In this document: positions 23,561 through 34,934 of the stretch, in pieces | Layout of the letters: the number at the start of each line of letters is the position of its first letter | Position numbering within the stretch: position 1 is the stretch's first letter | Source of the DNA: Podocnemis expansa | Lineage: Eukaryota; Chordata; Testudines; Podocnemididae | Length of the DNA stretch: 64,000 bases | Reading direction: 5' to 3' | Assembly (NCBI GenBank): GCA_007922195.1 | Contig: ML682007.1 | Span: 19,582,998 to 19,646,997, forward strand | Translations under genes and position numbers: made by a program | Notes under the pieces: model-generated | Database searches by the model: none | Seen by the model: the letters and a program-made list of their open reading frames with translations, nothing else | What the model was told of the DNA's origin: nothing

Positions 23561-25159
23561 CCTCAACTTCACCATCACCATGGTATTTTAGTGCTGTCTA
23601 GATGCTAGCTTTGATACCTTTAAGTTCAGAAGGATAATGCAAAGATGCAGAAATCCAACACTGCACCAGCATCAGGCAGTGTTTCACTTCTCCCGTGCAT
23701 CCTTGACTGATAGGCAGGCCTGCAGGTGGTCTATCCCATCAGACTTTGATTGTTTCGGACAATTGTACCAATCTAGCACTCTAAGAGTACATCAACACAA
23801 CATGACAAATAAAAAATCTCCCCCACCCCTCACACAAATCTGCCTATAACAAGTCCAGCCCAAGCACAATTGACTGCTTTGGTCTTTTTAGCCCCATAGG
23901 TATGAGCCAGAGTCAGCTGATTCAGGCTCTGACTTGCAGTGGCTGGGTTTTGCTTGCAGTGTAGCCATACCCTGCGACTCTGGCTGTAGTGACCAGCAAA
24001 TGGGCTGGCAGGTAACCATGGCACTGGGATGAGGCCCAAGCCCACCCCCAAGGAAGGGATGGTGTGGTCAGAGACCTGCTTTCTGAAGCCTGATGAGCAA
24101 ACATAAAGAAGAGGGAAGAGAGGAGCTGAAGCTGGCACTAACGAGAATCTTAGGTTCTTTGTTATGATAAAAGGGGGCACAGACCAGCTCCTGATAGCTC
24201 TGGGACCTGATCCATGTGGAAAAGAGATGAGGCCTACAGATGGCATTGACAGCCTCAGCTACAATTTAAAGAACAGGTCCTAGCCCCACAGATAGCTGGA
24301 TCTACCACTGGTTCATTCCTTCGTCTCACCCACTCAGCACTTGCTGACCCTGAGCAAGGAGCTGGCTGGGGTCTGTTCCAGGAGATAAGGGCACTCCATT
24401 GAAGAGGACAGATAAACAGAGGGTGGTAAAGGAAAATAGCGATCTCAGCTCTCAGATAAAAACAAAACCAACCCTGCAAGGAGAGGTGCCTGGGATTTCT
24501 GTGTTTTGGGGCCATGGGGGTCAGAGAAGGGTGCAGACTGGGAGACAGTTTCTTCCTGAGGTTCAAATTTTGACCATAGCAAGGCATCCCAAGCCCTAAA
24601 AAACACCATTAAAATCTGAGAGCAGATAAGTAGCAGCTATCTCTAGTGACAAGGACTGAGCTCACCTAGGCACGGTGAGGTGGTGCACACTGCTGTTGGG
24701 TCACATCATGCACACTCAGATATGGTCATCATGTGTGGGAACATCTGAATGCAGCAGAGGACACACATGTGCACCCCAGCCTACCAGTGCATAGCAGGGG
24801 ATTTGTGCAGAGAGAAAGGCCTGCATATTGGGAAAAATGAGAGCATGCACAGGGATTGCAGTGCGCAGCAGCCTCACATTAACATATACACTGAGAAAAT
24901 TTCCCTTCCTGCCAGTCTGTGGTGGCCACATCTGTTTAGCTGAGTGCTAGTCCCCATCCAGAGCAGGTCCCACCCTAGCCACCTGGAGACAAACCTCAGC
25001 ATTTCATAGATTTTCATTTTGCAAAGGATTCGAACTGGCTGTGAAAGGCTTAGGTCATTCTCCGAATGGCCCCGTCTGCCCCTGCCCCTGCTGGGGACAC
25101 CTGCATTTGAAATGCTGAGCCAGCCATGCAAGCTGCTTCTGCCTCCTGTGACTGATTAT
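23561..25159. other. Intergenic DNA, no gene recognised
   Basis: The 138-codon minus frame at 23830-24246 and the 110-codon frame at 24255-24587 show no motif or domain. I see no repeat I can name. Confidence 0.55.
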
Positions 25160-25400
25160 GGACTGGGTTATTCTTATTAACAATTATTTGCTGAACACTC
25201 AACGGGGAGCTCGGTGCTCAGCACGATACAAAGGAAGACCAGGGCCTGCCCTTAGCAGTTTAGTTTTGGAGCCTGATCTGAGAAGGCCTTCCATGCCTCG
25301 ATAGCCTTCAACTCCCGCTGACTCCAGTGGATCAGGACCAAAGGACCGGGTACTGCTTCCGTTGAAATCAATGGCAAAACTCCCCCTGGCTTCAGTGGGA
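25160..25400. repeat. Old amniote repeats (MIR-like and GAAxTCAATGG-type)
   Basis: TTATTTGCTGAACACTC and GGTGCTCAGCACGATACAAAG resemble a MIR-type 3' end. Next come CTGACTCCAGTGGATCAGGA and CCGTTGAAATCAATGGCAAAAC, words of a common turtle repeat built on TGAAGTCAATGGxA. The ends are not clear. Confidence 0.4.
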
Positions 25401-27480
25401 ACTGGACACATCCAGATAAAGGGCAGAATGGGAGGAAATGTTTTAGTGAGCTGCTCTAGCGCCTGTGGGATTTAAGTTTTATTCCTCCTGGGCTGAGACA
25501 GCATGCTTACTTGCCTTCCAAACTGCCTGGCTCTCTGATGGCACCAGCAGGCACATGCTGCAAGCAAGAATGTGGTTGGAGACAGACAAGATCTATATGG
25601 GCTATTAAAGGGAAGGAGAGTCCTGCTCAACTGGGAGGCGCTCAGACTTGGCTGCACTGACTGCCCTTCAGCATCATTCTCCTTAGGACCCAGGCTTTCC
25701 CCTAGCCCAGTACAAGTAGGTCAGCCCAGGGGGTTCCTAGTACTGCCAAAGTGAGTCTGCCTCATGCATTTAGGGACAGCAGAGTTGAAGTGTCTGATTA
25801 TCTGTAGGAGACAAATAAAAAATACATGAGAGTGACAAATGGAAAGACAGTGTGGCCCCTGTTGTGGGAGATAACAGTGTTAATCAGAGACAGGCCAGGT
25901 AAGCAATCTGATTGTAGGAAAAGCAGTAAGGAATGTTCCTAGGAAAGGACTGGCAGCAGGATCAAATGAGCAAGGCAGCGTTACTAGGGTAGAGCAAGAT
26001 GACATCAATACAATATGACAGACACCGTAAGTCAAGTGTAGCAGCCTGCAGTACAGTACAGTACAGTACAGCAAGGTAAGCGGAGTTCATCCAGAGATAG
26101 AGAGAGAGCCAGTGAAATGTACACTGAGCGATTGCTGTGTTTGGTCACTAAAGTAAATAGCTTTCTCATTTTATCCACCTAGATCTCCTTCAAAGGAACA
26201 AATTGCTTTAGAGAGATATGAGGTCAGTGATCTAAAGTAGAAATGAAAGGGAAAGGTCAGCGCCTTGGAGTCATGCAAGGACGCAGAAAATGTCTCAGAT
26301 AAAGAAGGGGTTGCTCAGTCACGTTACAGCCCTGTAATTAGGGTAACATAAACCTCCTGATTTCATCTTAGATTTAAAGAAACATGCTGGTGGAAGCTGA
26401 ATGTTTTGATGGCCAAGGTCCCTGGGACTTTGTCCTTTAGAAATGAGGGGAGCTTGTCTATGCTTCAAAATCCTGAAGAAGAATCAGATGATCTCTGGTA
26501 GGGTAAATGAAGTGGGAGGTCCTGGTGTCTGGAGGATAGAGGGCATCAGTCTTGCTCTCAGGTGCAGGCCAATTGGCTTATCCCCTCCCCAGGAATGACA
26601 GGCACCTCGAAAAGGTGTGATGTAGGGCCTGAGGTTATGCCTATGTATTTATGCTGTCATGTGAAATACACTTGGATTTCTACTTGCCTTCCTAGCATAA
26701 CTGGCTTCCTAACTGAGCCCTTGCCCTATCAGAAACTAGGATGTCTTCCCAACTGGGAAGCGTCTGAGATGTCTAGAAGAACCTGCCCCAAAAGCTTACT
26801 AAGCACACATGGGGGCAGGACCATAGTGGGAAAAGAAACACACCACAATGGGGGAGATATTAAAAAATGGGATCAAATCCCACAAGTACACCTTCAATTC
26901 CCCTGGCCTTCGCAGGGAACTGAGTGGATCAGAAGCTTCTAGGAAGGGATCAGCAATTTCCAAATTTGAGCAGTTTATTAACCAATTAGCATTGTTCCCT
27001 CACATATATATACACCATTACGTACAACCCTAAGACGCACATGTATGCACTAGTGTGCAAGGTCAAAGCCATTAGAAAGACTCATTAAGAAAGATTAGCC
27101 TCGCTTCAGCTGTTGTTTGCTTCTACATGCACACATCTGTGAGTTTCTCAAATGCCATAACTTGCCATTGAAAGAAGTCAGTGGCCTCAACTGATGGTCC
27201 TGGTGCAATCACTCAAACAGACAGATGGCTGCAAACATAAGCTGTCACATAAGAGCCAACTTTACTAGCCTTCTGCTTTAAAAACTGCATCCTCTTGTGT
27301 ACCTCTGTCTCAGGAATGCCCCATCTATTTTAATAGCGAAATAAAATCCTCCCTTAACTCTCTTGTCTCTGCATCTCTCCATTCCTTTTCTCTGCACATA
27401 TATCATTTTAATGCTATAAATGGTGCATTGAGATACCTTTTTTAGAAAATTAGGTTAACTGTGCTGTATTGCAGTATGCT
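25401..27480. other. Intergenic DNA, no gene recognised
   Basis: Contains a small (CAGTA)n tract at 26047-26072. The 126-codon frame at 26562-26942 has no recognisable feature. Nothing else is supported. Confidence 0.55.
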
Positions 27481-27489
27481 GTGTTGTAG

Positions 27490-28625
27490 TGTATTGTACT
27501 CATGTCATGCATTTAGGGGCAAATAACAAGAAGTTTTCCTGTAAGCTGGAGATGCATCAGCTGGAAGGGACAGAGGAGGAGAAGGACGTGGGAGTACTTG
27601 ATGATCACAGGATGACTATGAGCTGCCAATGCAGTGTGGCCATGAAGAAAGCTAATGTGGTCCTAGGATGCAAAAGAAGAGGTATTTCAAGCAGAGACAG
27701 GGAAGTGTTAGTGCTGTTATACAAGAAGCTGGGGAGATCACATCTGAAATACTGTCTGCAGTTCTGGTCCCCCATGTTTAAAAAAGATTAATTCAAACTG
27801 GAACAGGTGCAGAGAAGGGCTAGAAGGATGATCCATAGAATCGAAAACCTGCCCTATAAGAGGAGACTTGGCTTGGCTTGGCTTGTTTGGCCTAACCAAA
27901 AGAAGGTTGAGGGGTAATATGATTGCTCTCTATAAATACATCAGAGGGATAAATGTGAAGGAGGGAGAGGAATTATTTGAGTACAGCACCAATGTGGACA
28001 CAAGAACAAATGGATACAAACTGTCCAGCAGGAAATTTAAGTTTGAAATTAGATGCAGATTTCTAACCATCAGAGGAGTAAAGTTCTGGAATAGCCTTCC
28101 TAGAGGAGCTGTGAGAGTGAAAAGCATAACTGCCCTCAAAACCAAGCTTGATATGTTTATGGAGGGGATGGTATGATGGGATGGTGTACTTTGGAAATTG
28201 ACTGAGCATCTTTGACTACTGGTGGTGGATATACCACTGGCCTAAAAAGGGAGGATAGATGGGGCTGGTTCTGAGTTATTACAGAGAATTCTTTCTTGGA
28301 TGACTGGCTGATGAGACTTACCCACATGCACAGGGTTTATTTAGATCACCATAGTTGAGGTTCATGAGGAATTTTCCCCAAGGGCAGATTGACTAGGGCT
28401 CTGGGTTTTTTTAATCTTCCTCTGTAGCATGGGATATGGCTCATCTATTGGTGAATTCTTTGTATCTTAAAGTCTTTAAATTATGATTTAAGAACTTTAA
28501 TAACCCAGTCATAGGTTAGAGGCTTATTGCTGGAGTGGGTGGGTGAGGTTTTGTGGGCTGCATTGTGCAGGAGGTCAGACTAGATGATCATACTGGTCCC
28601 TTCTGACCTTAGAGTCTGTGAGTGA
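27490..28625 (+). mobile_element. CR1 LINE, 5'-truncated, with broken ORF2 C-terminus and 3' UTR
   Basis: CR1 is a non-LTR retrotransposon. Its ORF2 carries endonuclease and reverse transcriptase, and most copies are 5'-truncated. The frame at 27489-27791 contains MHLGANNKK, EGTEEEKDVGV, KKANVVLGC and LGRSHLKYCLQFWSP. These are the thumb-side and C-terminal blocks of CR1 reverse transcriptase. The frame meets a TAA at 27789-27791, goes on in frame (LEQVQRRARRM), then slips in a GGCTT-repeat tract near 27868-27890. It resumes in another frame as LFGLTKRRLRGNMIALYKY and FWNSLPRGAV. The 3' UTR follows and ends at about 28622 with GGTCAGACTAGATGATCATA and TCTGACCTTAGAGTCTGTGA. It is inactive. No target duplication was identified. 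Confidence 0.9.
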
Positions 28626-28805
28626 TTGTATTCTTGCTGCAGGTTCTCCTCTGTTTGCTTTGGTATTTAGAATTTATGGGCTTTGCCTCAAACCACAAGC
28701 CCAGACAACTAAATTTCTAATGTCACAGAGCTTGGGAACAGCTGGCACTCATCTATACACCATACTGACACCTCTTTCAAGGTAGCTTGTTCTCCATATT
28801 CTCAG

Positions 28806-28828
28806 CTTTCTTTCTTTCTTTCTTTCTT
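28806..28828. repeat. (TTTC)n microsatellite
   Basis: About five to six TTTC units. Confidence 0.8.
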
Positions 28829-28894
28829 AGCTAGTCCTAGCTCTTATGCTTATGAAAGAAAACCTCCAACATGTGACCATAAGCCATCTCTACA

Positions 28895-29120
28895 TTCTAG
28901 ACCAGGGGTCTCAAACACGCAGCCCACGGGCTGCATGCGGCCCCTAAAGCTATTTCCTGCGGCCCGGGATGACACGGTCATTACTGATATTTGCAATATC
29001 ATTGTATGAAAAGGTTTCAGTGGTGCAGCCCTTGGGCTAATGTACTAGTCCTCATGCAGCCCTCTACAAGTCCCCATGCAGCCCTCATGGTAATTTGAGT
29101 TTGAGACCCCTGTTCTAGAC
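28895..29120 (+). mobile_element. Non-autonomous hAT element (210 bp) with perfect 8-bp duplication
   Basis: The element at 28903-29112 has perfect 14-bp inverted ends, CAGGGGTCTCAAAC and GTTTGAGACCCCTG. It is bounded by TTCTAGAC on both sides. No transposase is encoded. Inside are GCGGCCC words (GGCTGCATGCGGCCCC) that recur in the copies at 38953, 56338 and 60224. It is inserted into another repeat whose halves flank it (CTACATTCTAGAC and ACTACTGTGGTTC). Confidence 0.92.
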
Positions 29121-29309
29121 ACTACTGTGGTTCAGCTAAGACAGCATAGCCATACTTCTGTAATGTCATAGTTGAAACACTTCCTCAAGACATGGAAGGT
29201 TTTTTCCATTGCTGTAGGAACTCTACCTGCATCAGTGACAACAGCATTCTTCTATTGACTTAGCTGCAGCTACATCCAGGGATAGCTCAGTAGAACTATG
29301 GTGCTCAGA

Positions 29310-29615
29310 GGTATGAATTGGAGCCCTCAAAAGCTTATGGCTGAAGAAATCTGTTAGTCTATAACTGGGGTGGCCAAACTTATGGAACTCAAGAGCCATG
29401 CAAGTTGATTATTAAACCTTCAAGAGCCACACTGAGGCATATAGCCATATACTTTTACCTGCTAAATTGATTTGCTGATATTCTTCTGCGAACCACACTT
29501 TTTCATTCAAGAGCCACATGCAGCTCCCAAGCTGCGGTTTGGCCACTCCTGGTCTATAAGGTGCCACAGGACTCCCGTAGTTTTTGCTGTACACAGACGA
29601 ACATGGCCACCCCTC
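29310..29615 (+). mobile_element. Foldback-family arm interrupted by an hAT element
   Basis: The left part reads CAAAAGCTTATGGCTGAAGA and GTTAGTCTATAA. The right part reads GGTGCCACAGGACTCCCGTA and GAACATGGCCACCCCTCTGC. These two halves join into the usual right arm of the foldback/GTGCCACAGGACTCC family. The hAT element at 29365-29551 separates them. Confidence 0.7.
29357..29559 (+). mobile_element. Non-autonomous hAT element (187 bp), GAGCCACA family
   Basis: The element at 29365-29551 begins CTGGGGTGGCCAAAC and ends GTTTGGCCACTCCTG, 13 of 15 inverted. It is bounded by GTCTATAA on both sides. The interior repeats CAAGAGCCACA. It has landed inside an older foldback-type repeat, which gives a relative age for the two. 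Confidence 0.9.
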
Positions 29616-29639
29616 TGCATAAAGCTGGAGTCTTTATTA

Positions 29640-30126
29640 ACGCCATGATTTTGTAGGGTTTGTCTGTACTTGAAACCTACAGTGGTTCAGCAACAACGCT
29701 GTAGCACTTCAGTGTAGGCACTCTCTACAGTAGCAATAGGGATTCTTTTGTAGGCATAGGTAATCCAATTCCCTGAGATGTGGTAGCTAAATTGATGGAC
29801 AGATTCTTCTGTCATCCTAATGGGTATGTCTACACGGCACTTTTATTTCAAAATAACAGTCGTTATTTCGAAATAAAAGAAATTAGGTCTACATTGTGTA
29901 ATGCAATGAATTTAAACAGTGGAGCTCTTGCGTGGCATCAAGATGAACTGAAGTTCTTTGCACATTTGGCAGTTAGAATGTGGTCCACAAGAGCTTTTGA
30001 TGATGATGTAGTGGACCGCGTAAAGGAAGAGGTAGGGAACTGCTGGTTTAGGGGTACAGATTTTTCACTCCCCTGAGCGTTGTAGCTGAGCTGACTTAAC
30101 TTTTTAGTATAGATCAGGCCTTAGGG
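29640..30126. repeat. Two adjoining GTCTACAC-type repeats
   Basis: The first (about 29655-29820) runs from GTTTGTCTGTACTTGAAACC to ATTCTTCTGTCATCCTAATG. The second starts GGGTATGTCTACACGGCAC, contains the hairpin TTATTTCAAAATAAC/GTTATTTCGAAATAA at about 29844-29877 and ends near TAGTATAGATCAGGCCTTA. Both look like high-copy turtle elements without coding capacity. The 98-codon frame here is not a gene. Confidence 0.45.
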
Positions 30127-30321
30127 TAGTGGTTTCCAAGCTTTTTTCCTCAGGACCCAGTTGAAAACAGTCATTCATGCCCGTGACCCAACAATTGCAT
30201 CTTTCAGCAATACATTCCAGTCTTTTGGTGGTGGCAGCAGGGAGTGCTGCGACCCAGTACCTGAGTGTCTGTGATCCACTACTGTGTCCTGACCCTAAGT
30301 TTGAAAATCACTGCCTTAGTG
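30119..30321 (+). mobile_element. Non-autonomous hAT element (187 bp), GACCCAG family
   Basis: The element at 30127-30313 begins TAGTGGTTTCCAAGC and ends TTTGAAAATCACTG. Flanks are CCTTAGGG and CCTTAGTG (7 of 8). The interior carries CAGGACCCAG, CGTGACCCAACA and GTCCTGACCC, a word pattern of common hAT non-autonomous families. Confidence 0.75.
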
Positions 30322-30760
30322 TTTAACAAAGTTATGGTCATCTCAGGTTCATTTTTTGAAGGTATCATGTGGGTTTCCTCTGAGGATGAGTCCTGTGAGG
30401 TAGATACAGTGTGATCATTTTGTGAAAAGTGTTCAACCCAGGTTATCATTTTACTGTGTGAGTTGATTTGAGAGGGCAGTGGTGGTTTGGTTTCACCCAC
30501 AAAGTTGTTACTGGGACATTTAGTGCCCTGGAGGCACACTGCATGTTGCAATATGCAGGTGTAGGACCCAAGGTATATTGTGGGTTGTATGTAGCATCAT
30601 ACAGGTCAGGGCAGATACGTCTGCAGGTTCTGAATTTGTTGTTTTGGCAGTGCAGCATGACACTTTCAGTTGGTGGTGTGATGCTGGCAGAGCAAGTGGC
30701 AGTCCAGGCCAAAGTCCCAGGGCCTCACTGAGCACTGACAAATGCATAGCAGGAAACCAG
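30322..30760 (-). pseudogene. Penelope-like element relic, GIY-YIG endonuclease end
   Basis: Penelope-like elements encode a reverse transcriptase joined to a C-terminal GIY-YIG nuclease. On the minus strand the frame ending near 30712 has CQNNKFRTCRRICPD, the Cys-rich block before the nuclease. The next frame, starting at 30551, has AVCLQGTKCPSNNFVGET followed by EHFSQNDHT. The pattern CxxxxCP...(Y/F)VGET is the core of the GIY-YIG domain in this group. The two parts are in different frames and later codons are broken, so it is dead. The upstream part of the same element appears to resume at 31795-32400, with about 1 kb of other repeat between. Confidence 0.65.
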
Positions 30761-30884
30761 AGTAGCTCAAACTGTGGGTAAGCACAGTTAAAATAGAAAT
30801 TAGCATTTTAAAATGTGTTTAGACATTATTGAAGCTCGTAGGATGCTGCATGTATTAACCCCATGGTATAAAGTTATAGTCTTA

Positions 30885-30970
30885 GTATCACAGAACCTGG
30901 AAGGGACCATGAGAGGTCATCAAGTCCAGTCCCCTGCATTCGTGGCAGGACCATGCACTCAAGGACCAAG
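30885..30970 (-). repeat. CR1 3'-end fragment, antisense
   Basis: ATCACAGAACCTGGAAGGGA, AGGTCATCAAGTCCAGTCCC and GGCAGGACCATGCACT match the reverse complement of a CR1 3' region (GGAAGGGACCTCAGGAGGTC type). It lies within the DNA that separates the two parts of the Penelope-like relic. Confidence 0.65.
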
Positions 30971-31079
30971 TGAGTGTTTGCATTGTAAACCTCTGCCATT
31001 GTGTAACTCATCAAACAGGACAAGCAGCATTAATAAAGGTAAAGCAGTCATCCTGCTCACAGAATGGCCCATTGATGAC

Positions 31080-31794
31080 AAATAAGTTAATGCTAGCATC
31101 AAAGGACAGCGACCTTGTTGACTGTGTTCCACCTGGCCTCTGGCAAGGGGAGACCTGTACATGAACTCAGCCCATCAGCTTGGATTCTGGGTGAAGGCAA
31201 TAAAACCCCTGACAAGGAGCAATGGGAATCTTTATGCTGCCTAGACGCTGAGAGGCGAAGATCCCCATGTTGCTTGGCATAGGTCAGCCATAAAGGACAT
31301 ATCAAGCTGCTTGTGATATAAGCTCATACTGTCTTTTTAAATCTAAGCCTGCAACTCATGTGTTTGTGTATGTTTCATATTTTAACCTTGTAAATAACTC
31401 TTCTCTCTGTCCCTAGTTATTATATCTTTAGATAGGTAATTACAGGGTTTGTCTTTGGTTTTGAGATCTGAGTACAAATGACCTGGGGTAAGCAACTGGT
31501 CCTTTGGGACTGAGATTAACCCGAATATTGTTGTGATTTTTCAGATCATGTGACCATCTATCACACAGTCCAGCTTGCTTGGGTGGCAAGATACACTGGA
31601 GTGCCCAAGTCGTACTCTCCGTGACTCCGCAGTAAGACTGTTAAAAATAAGCTCTAGGAGTTCACACTTGTTACCAGGCAGTTGAGATCTAATTATAGAA
31701 CATACCACCAGCCTGGGACATCAACCATGCCTTTTTGACAATGTGCCCCAAGGTTGGCGAGCCACGCCAGACAGCCTGACAGGTGGGTCCTGAT
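31080..31794. repeat. Unclassified, possibly LTR-like interspersed repeat
   Basis: The words AACCTTGTAAATAACTCTTC, GACCTGGGGTAAGCAACTGG, AGTCCAGCTTGCTTGGGTGG and ATCTAATTATAGAACATACC recall a repeat seen in turtle DNA. It has no coding frame. The length and the polyadenylation-like AATAAA at about 31199 would suit an LTR, but I cannot find a second LTR or a defined TG...CA border. Confidence 0.3.
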
Positions 31795-32400
31795 CTAAGG
31801 GGACCGTGCTGCTATTGCTGAGCTTGGCAAGGCTGGGGGGTTGTTTAAAGGCCCAAAGAGAGGGCTTGGCAAAGATTTCTTTCAGGATGTGGTCTGCAAC
31901 GCATATGGATTATAGTTGTTTAATGCTAACCTGTCAGGGTTTCAATGTGGGGTAGCAGGTGACCAACTGTGTTGCAGTAGAAGGTTTGTTTGTTTTTCTG
32001 TTACAGAAGCAGGTTATCTTGGGGTATTTGGGTGGCTCATTCTACAATGCAATCTACTTCTCTGGGGATGGTTCTGCCTGGGTCCCCTTTTTTGAGAATC
32101 TTGGAAAGCATGCCAAAAGTCTCTGAAGTGAGTTTTTGGGAGGTGAGATTATAGATTTCCCCTTGGAATTGTTTGGGGAAAAGATTTGATGACATCCTTA
32201 AATTCCTGGGTGAACTGTGGTGTGCAGCCTTTGAGATCTTTATAGAAGGTGGTGGCGAAGACTTCCAGTTTACCTCTGTGATATAGTCATCAAGGTTGAG
32301 GATCCCTTTTTCTGGTGGTTTGATCCCTGTCTGGTGCTTGGATTGTACAGCTAATCTTTGATTACAGTGATGTGATATTTGTTAATGATTTCAGTCTTTT
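31795..32400 (-). pseudogene. Penelope-like element relic, upstream part
   Basis: Read on the minus strand, the stretch gives DHILKEIFAKPSLWAFKQPP (about 31905-31846), a block that precedes the nuclease in turtle Penelope-like copies. It also gives TTFYKDLKGCTPQFTQEF (about 32256-32203), with stops and shifts around it. This suits a decayed reverse-transcriptase region on the same strand as the nuclease relic at 30322-30760. The family assignment rests on remembered patterns and is less sure than for the nuclease part. Confidence 0.45.
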
Positions 32401-32939
32401 TTTCCCCCAAAGCAATCAATATAAAGAGGAAGGGTGTGGTTTTGTCCACTGTGGTGTGTCCAGTCAGATGTTTCTTTTTTTTTATGACTGTCAGAGAGAA
32501 CATGGTAGTTATGGGTGGTTTTCTGTTGTGACAAGATAATTCTCCCAGTTCTCCATATACCTATGGTATCAGGTCATATAGTGGGGCAGAAATTCAGTCT
32601 CTGGGCAAGTACAGATATTTCAGCTCCAGTTAGGGGTATTTTTGAAAAGAGGATGATGTTGATGTGCCATTTAGTGTCCATATAGCATGTTTAGGTGTCA
32701 TAATTTCCGCCAGAGGTGGTATTCTGTGGATTGCAGAATCATTTAGTTTTGTGTTGGATGACAGACAATAAGATTTATCTTTTAGTTGTTTTGGGCTTCT
32801 GCATGCTCTTCAGGTAGGTTTCCTGATTTTTTTTCCTTTCAATGTGTGGGAACATGTAATCATTTATTTAAAGTGGTCCCTTCTGGAGTACATGGATTAT
32901 AGGAGATAGCTCCTTAGTTTTCCTGAAGTCCTCATAACA

Positions 32940-33520
32940 CAGCTTTCAAGATCTACAGGTCCCAGACGTGCCAAACACATGTTGTACCTCTTCCAGTGCA
33001 CTAAATGCCCCAATAACAGTCATGTGGATGAAACCTGACAATCACTGTGTTCTCAAATGAATCATACAGAAAAATGATCAAAGACCAAAACAGCATATTA
33101 CCCACAGATGAACACTTTCCACAAAATGACCCTTCCATATCTCACTGCTCAGTTCTCATCCTCAACAGAAATCTGAACAACATCTTCAACAGCTGAGCTG
33201 GGAGCTTAAATTCTTTACTTATTAGACACTAAAAATCATGGACTTAAAGAGACACTGGATTCACTAACCCTCTTTTTTTGCCACAATTGCAGAAGTGTTA
33301 CCTGCCCATGTCAGCTTGGATGGTCTCTTACAACATGTTAATCTCTTGTGTTACACATTTGTTCCAGCTAGTATTTAGCTGAGACACACTGAGGGCTGTT
33401 CCCAGCTCTGAAGAGCCCTGTGTAAGCTCAAAAGCTTGTCTCTTTCCCCAAGAGAAGCTGGTCCAATAAAAGATATTGCTTCATAAATCTTGTCTCTCTA
33501 ACTTGGTTGACAGTTTCTGT
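32940..33520 (+). pseudogene. Penelope-like element relic, GIY-YIG end plus 3' tail
   Basis: The frame at 32976-33035 reads HMLYLFQCTKCPNNSHVDET, which fits the GIY-YIG nuclease start (VVYLIxCxKCP...YVGET). It then hits TGA at 33036. After a frameshift it gives DEHFPQNDPSISHCSVLILN, and further on TAGACACTAAAAATCATGGA, a typical 3' word of these relics. The tail GCTGGTCCAATAAAAGATAT and CTTGTCTCTCTAAC (to about 33505) matches a very common turtle 3' end. It is on the opposite strand to the other relic, so these are two separate insertions. Confidence 0.7.
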
Positions 33521-34930
33521 CTTCATCTAGAGAGGAGAGAGAGAGATCACAGGCTTCTTGCACAATTTATTGTGAAGGGTGAGGTATGGGGTATAGGGTG
33601 ATCTCACCAGGAGGCAGTGTTTTAGCTGGCTCCATCCTTTGGTTTTTCCCAATCAATAACAAAAGCTGGAGTCCAGCCTGAGTTGTTCAGCAGAGTCCAT
33701 GGGCATGTTGTAACCCCACCAAGGGGGAGCCAAGAGAATATCTAGTGTTATAATCCAAATATTTGCACTTGACCATCCCTGTCTTTCACTGCATGCCCAC
33801 TCAATGGTTACAACAGTTTCTACTTTACAAACCTTGGAAGCCTTTGAAACATTAAAGCAAAGCCAGAGAGTTTTCACACAGCATTTTGAGTGTTTCCCAC
33901 CCTACTGGCTCTCTTCTTTATGTCCTACATTTGGCCTTTGGTAGAGCAAGGATATATATAAACTCTGCTTCCTCTCCTGACTGGTGGCCTAATGACATTA
34001 GTTGCTGTCTGTGTCCTCCTGGTTTGAAAGGGCACGCACAGCCTTTTCCTGTCATGCTTTAAATTGGTAATATTATACCCAGCCTCTTTGGGCCAAGAAT
34101 CACATTGCAGCAGCTGGCTGCAAAGCCAGTTAAACTCTTGGAGATCCCCCTGGTTCTAATCCATGACTTACACAAACATATACCATGATGAACGAGCAAG
34201 ATGCTCCAAACATTTTTTTTTAGCTTAAACGTCAGCGGGCTCCTGGGTCTGTGTGGCCTGCGAGGGTCACAGGCAATGATCCCAACAGAGCAAAGAATAT
34301 CACTGGATCTCAGGGCATCAGAAATTCACATGAGATGGAGCCATAAATATAACAACTTCTTGACCTTTTGTTTTGGATAAACCAGGGAATTTCACTGCCT
34401 TTCACTAAAACAAGACAAAAACAAAAATCACTTTACAAGCCCCTGCCTATTCTACTGCTTCTGGTACTTCTACGTCTGCCAGGCATTCCATTATAGCACT
34501 TTATTTCTCTGGGGTTTACAACTCATTCATAAAAAATTGGTTTTGCCTGTGACGTGGAATAAAAGAAGAAACTTTGGTTTTAATTAACAAAATGTTTTGT
34601 TTCTTACATGAGTTTGTCCATGCTTTCTTAAGTTACATAAATGCACAAACAAGGTCTGACCACTGTCAACTACTTTTCTTTGCTTGCATAACTCAAGTGT
34701 GGTTTTGATTTAAAAGAGATGTGGCAAGCAATTAACTTATAATGTAGTTGAGTAACCATGTGACACACATATATAAGAAGTATATATAATTTCATATTAT
34801 ATATGATTTACTCTTTTGTCTCAATATACCATGCAAATGGCATGTCCTTAACCCCGTGAGACGAGTATTTTTGATGCAGCTATGTTGTTTATTTCTAAAG
34901 GGAAGAAAACAACAAATGCAACTATGGCTG
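33521..34930. other. Intergenic DNA, no gene recognised
   Basis: Mixed AT-rich sequence. I see no motif-bearing frame and no repeat I can name. Confidence 0.5.
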
Positions 34931-34934
34931 TTTA

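Noticed and set aside
27489..28176. Host protein gene suggested by two good frames
   Set aside because: The motifs belong to the CR1 reverse transcriptase C-terminus, with a stop and a frameshift between the frames.
29780..30076. 98-codon frame starting MVAKLMDRFF
   Set aside because: It crosses two adjoining non-coding repeats and has no domain.
30776..31810. Complete endogenous retrovirus
   Set aside because: Only an LTR-like block is suspected. No gag, pol or env frame, primer-binding site or paired LTR is visible.
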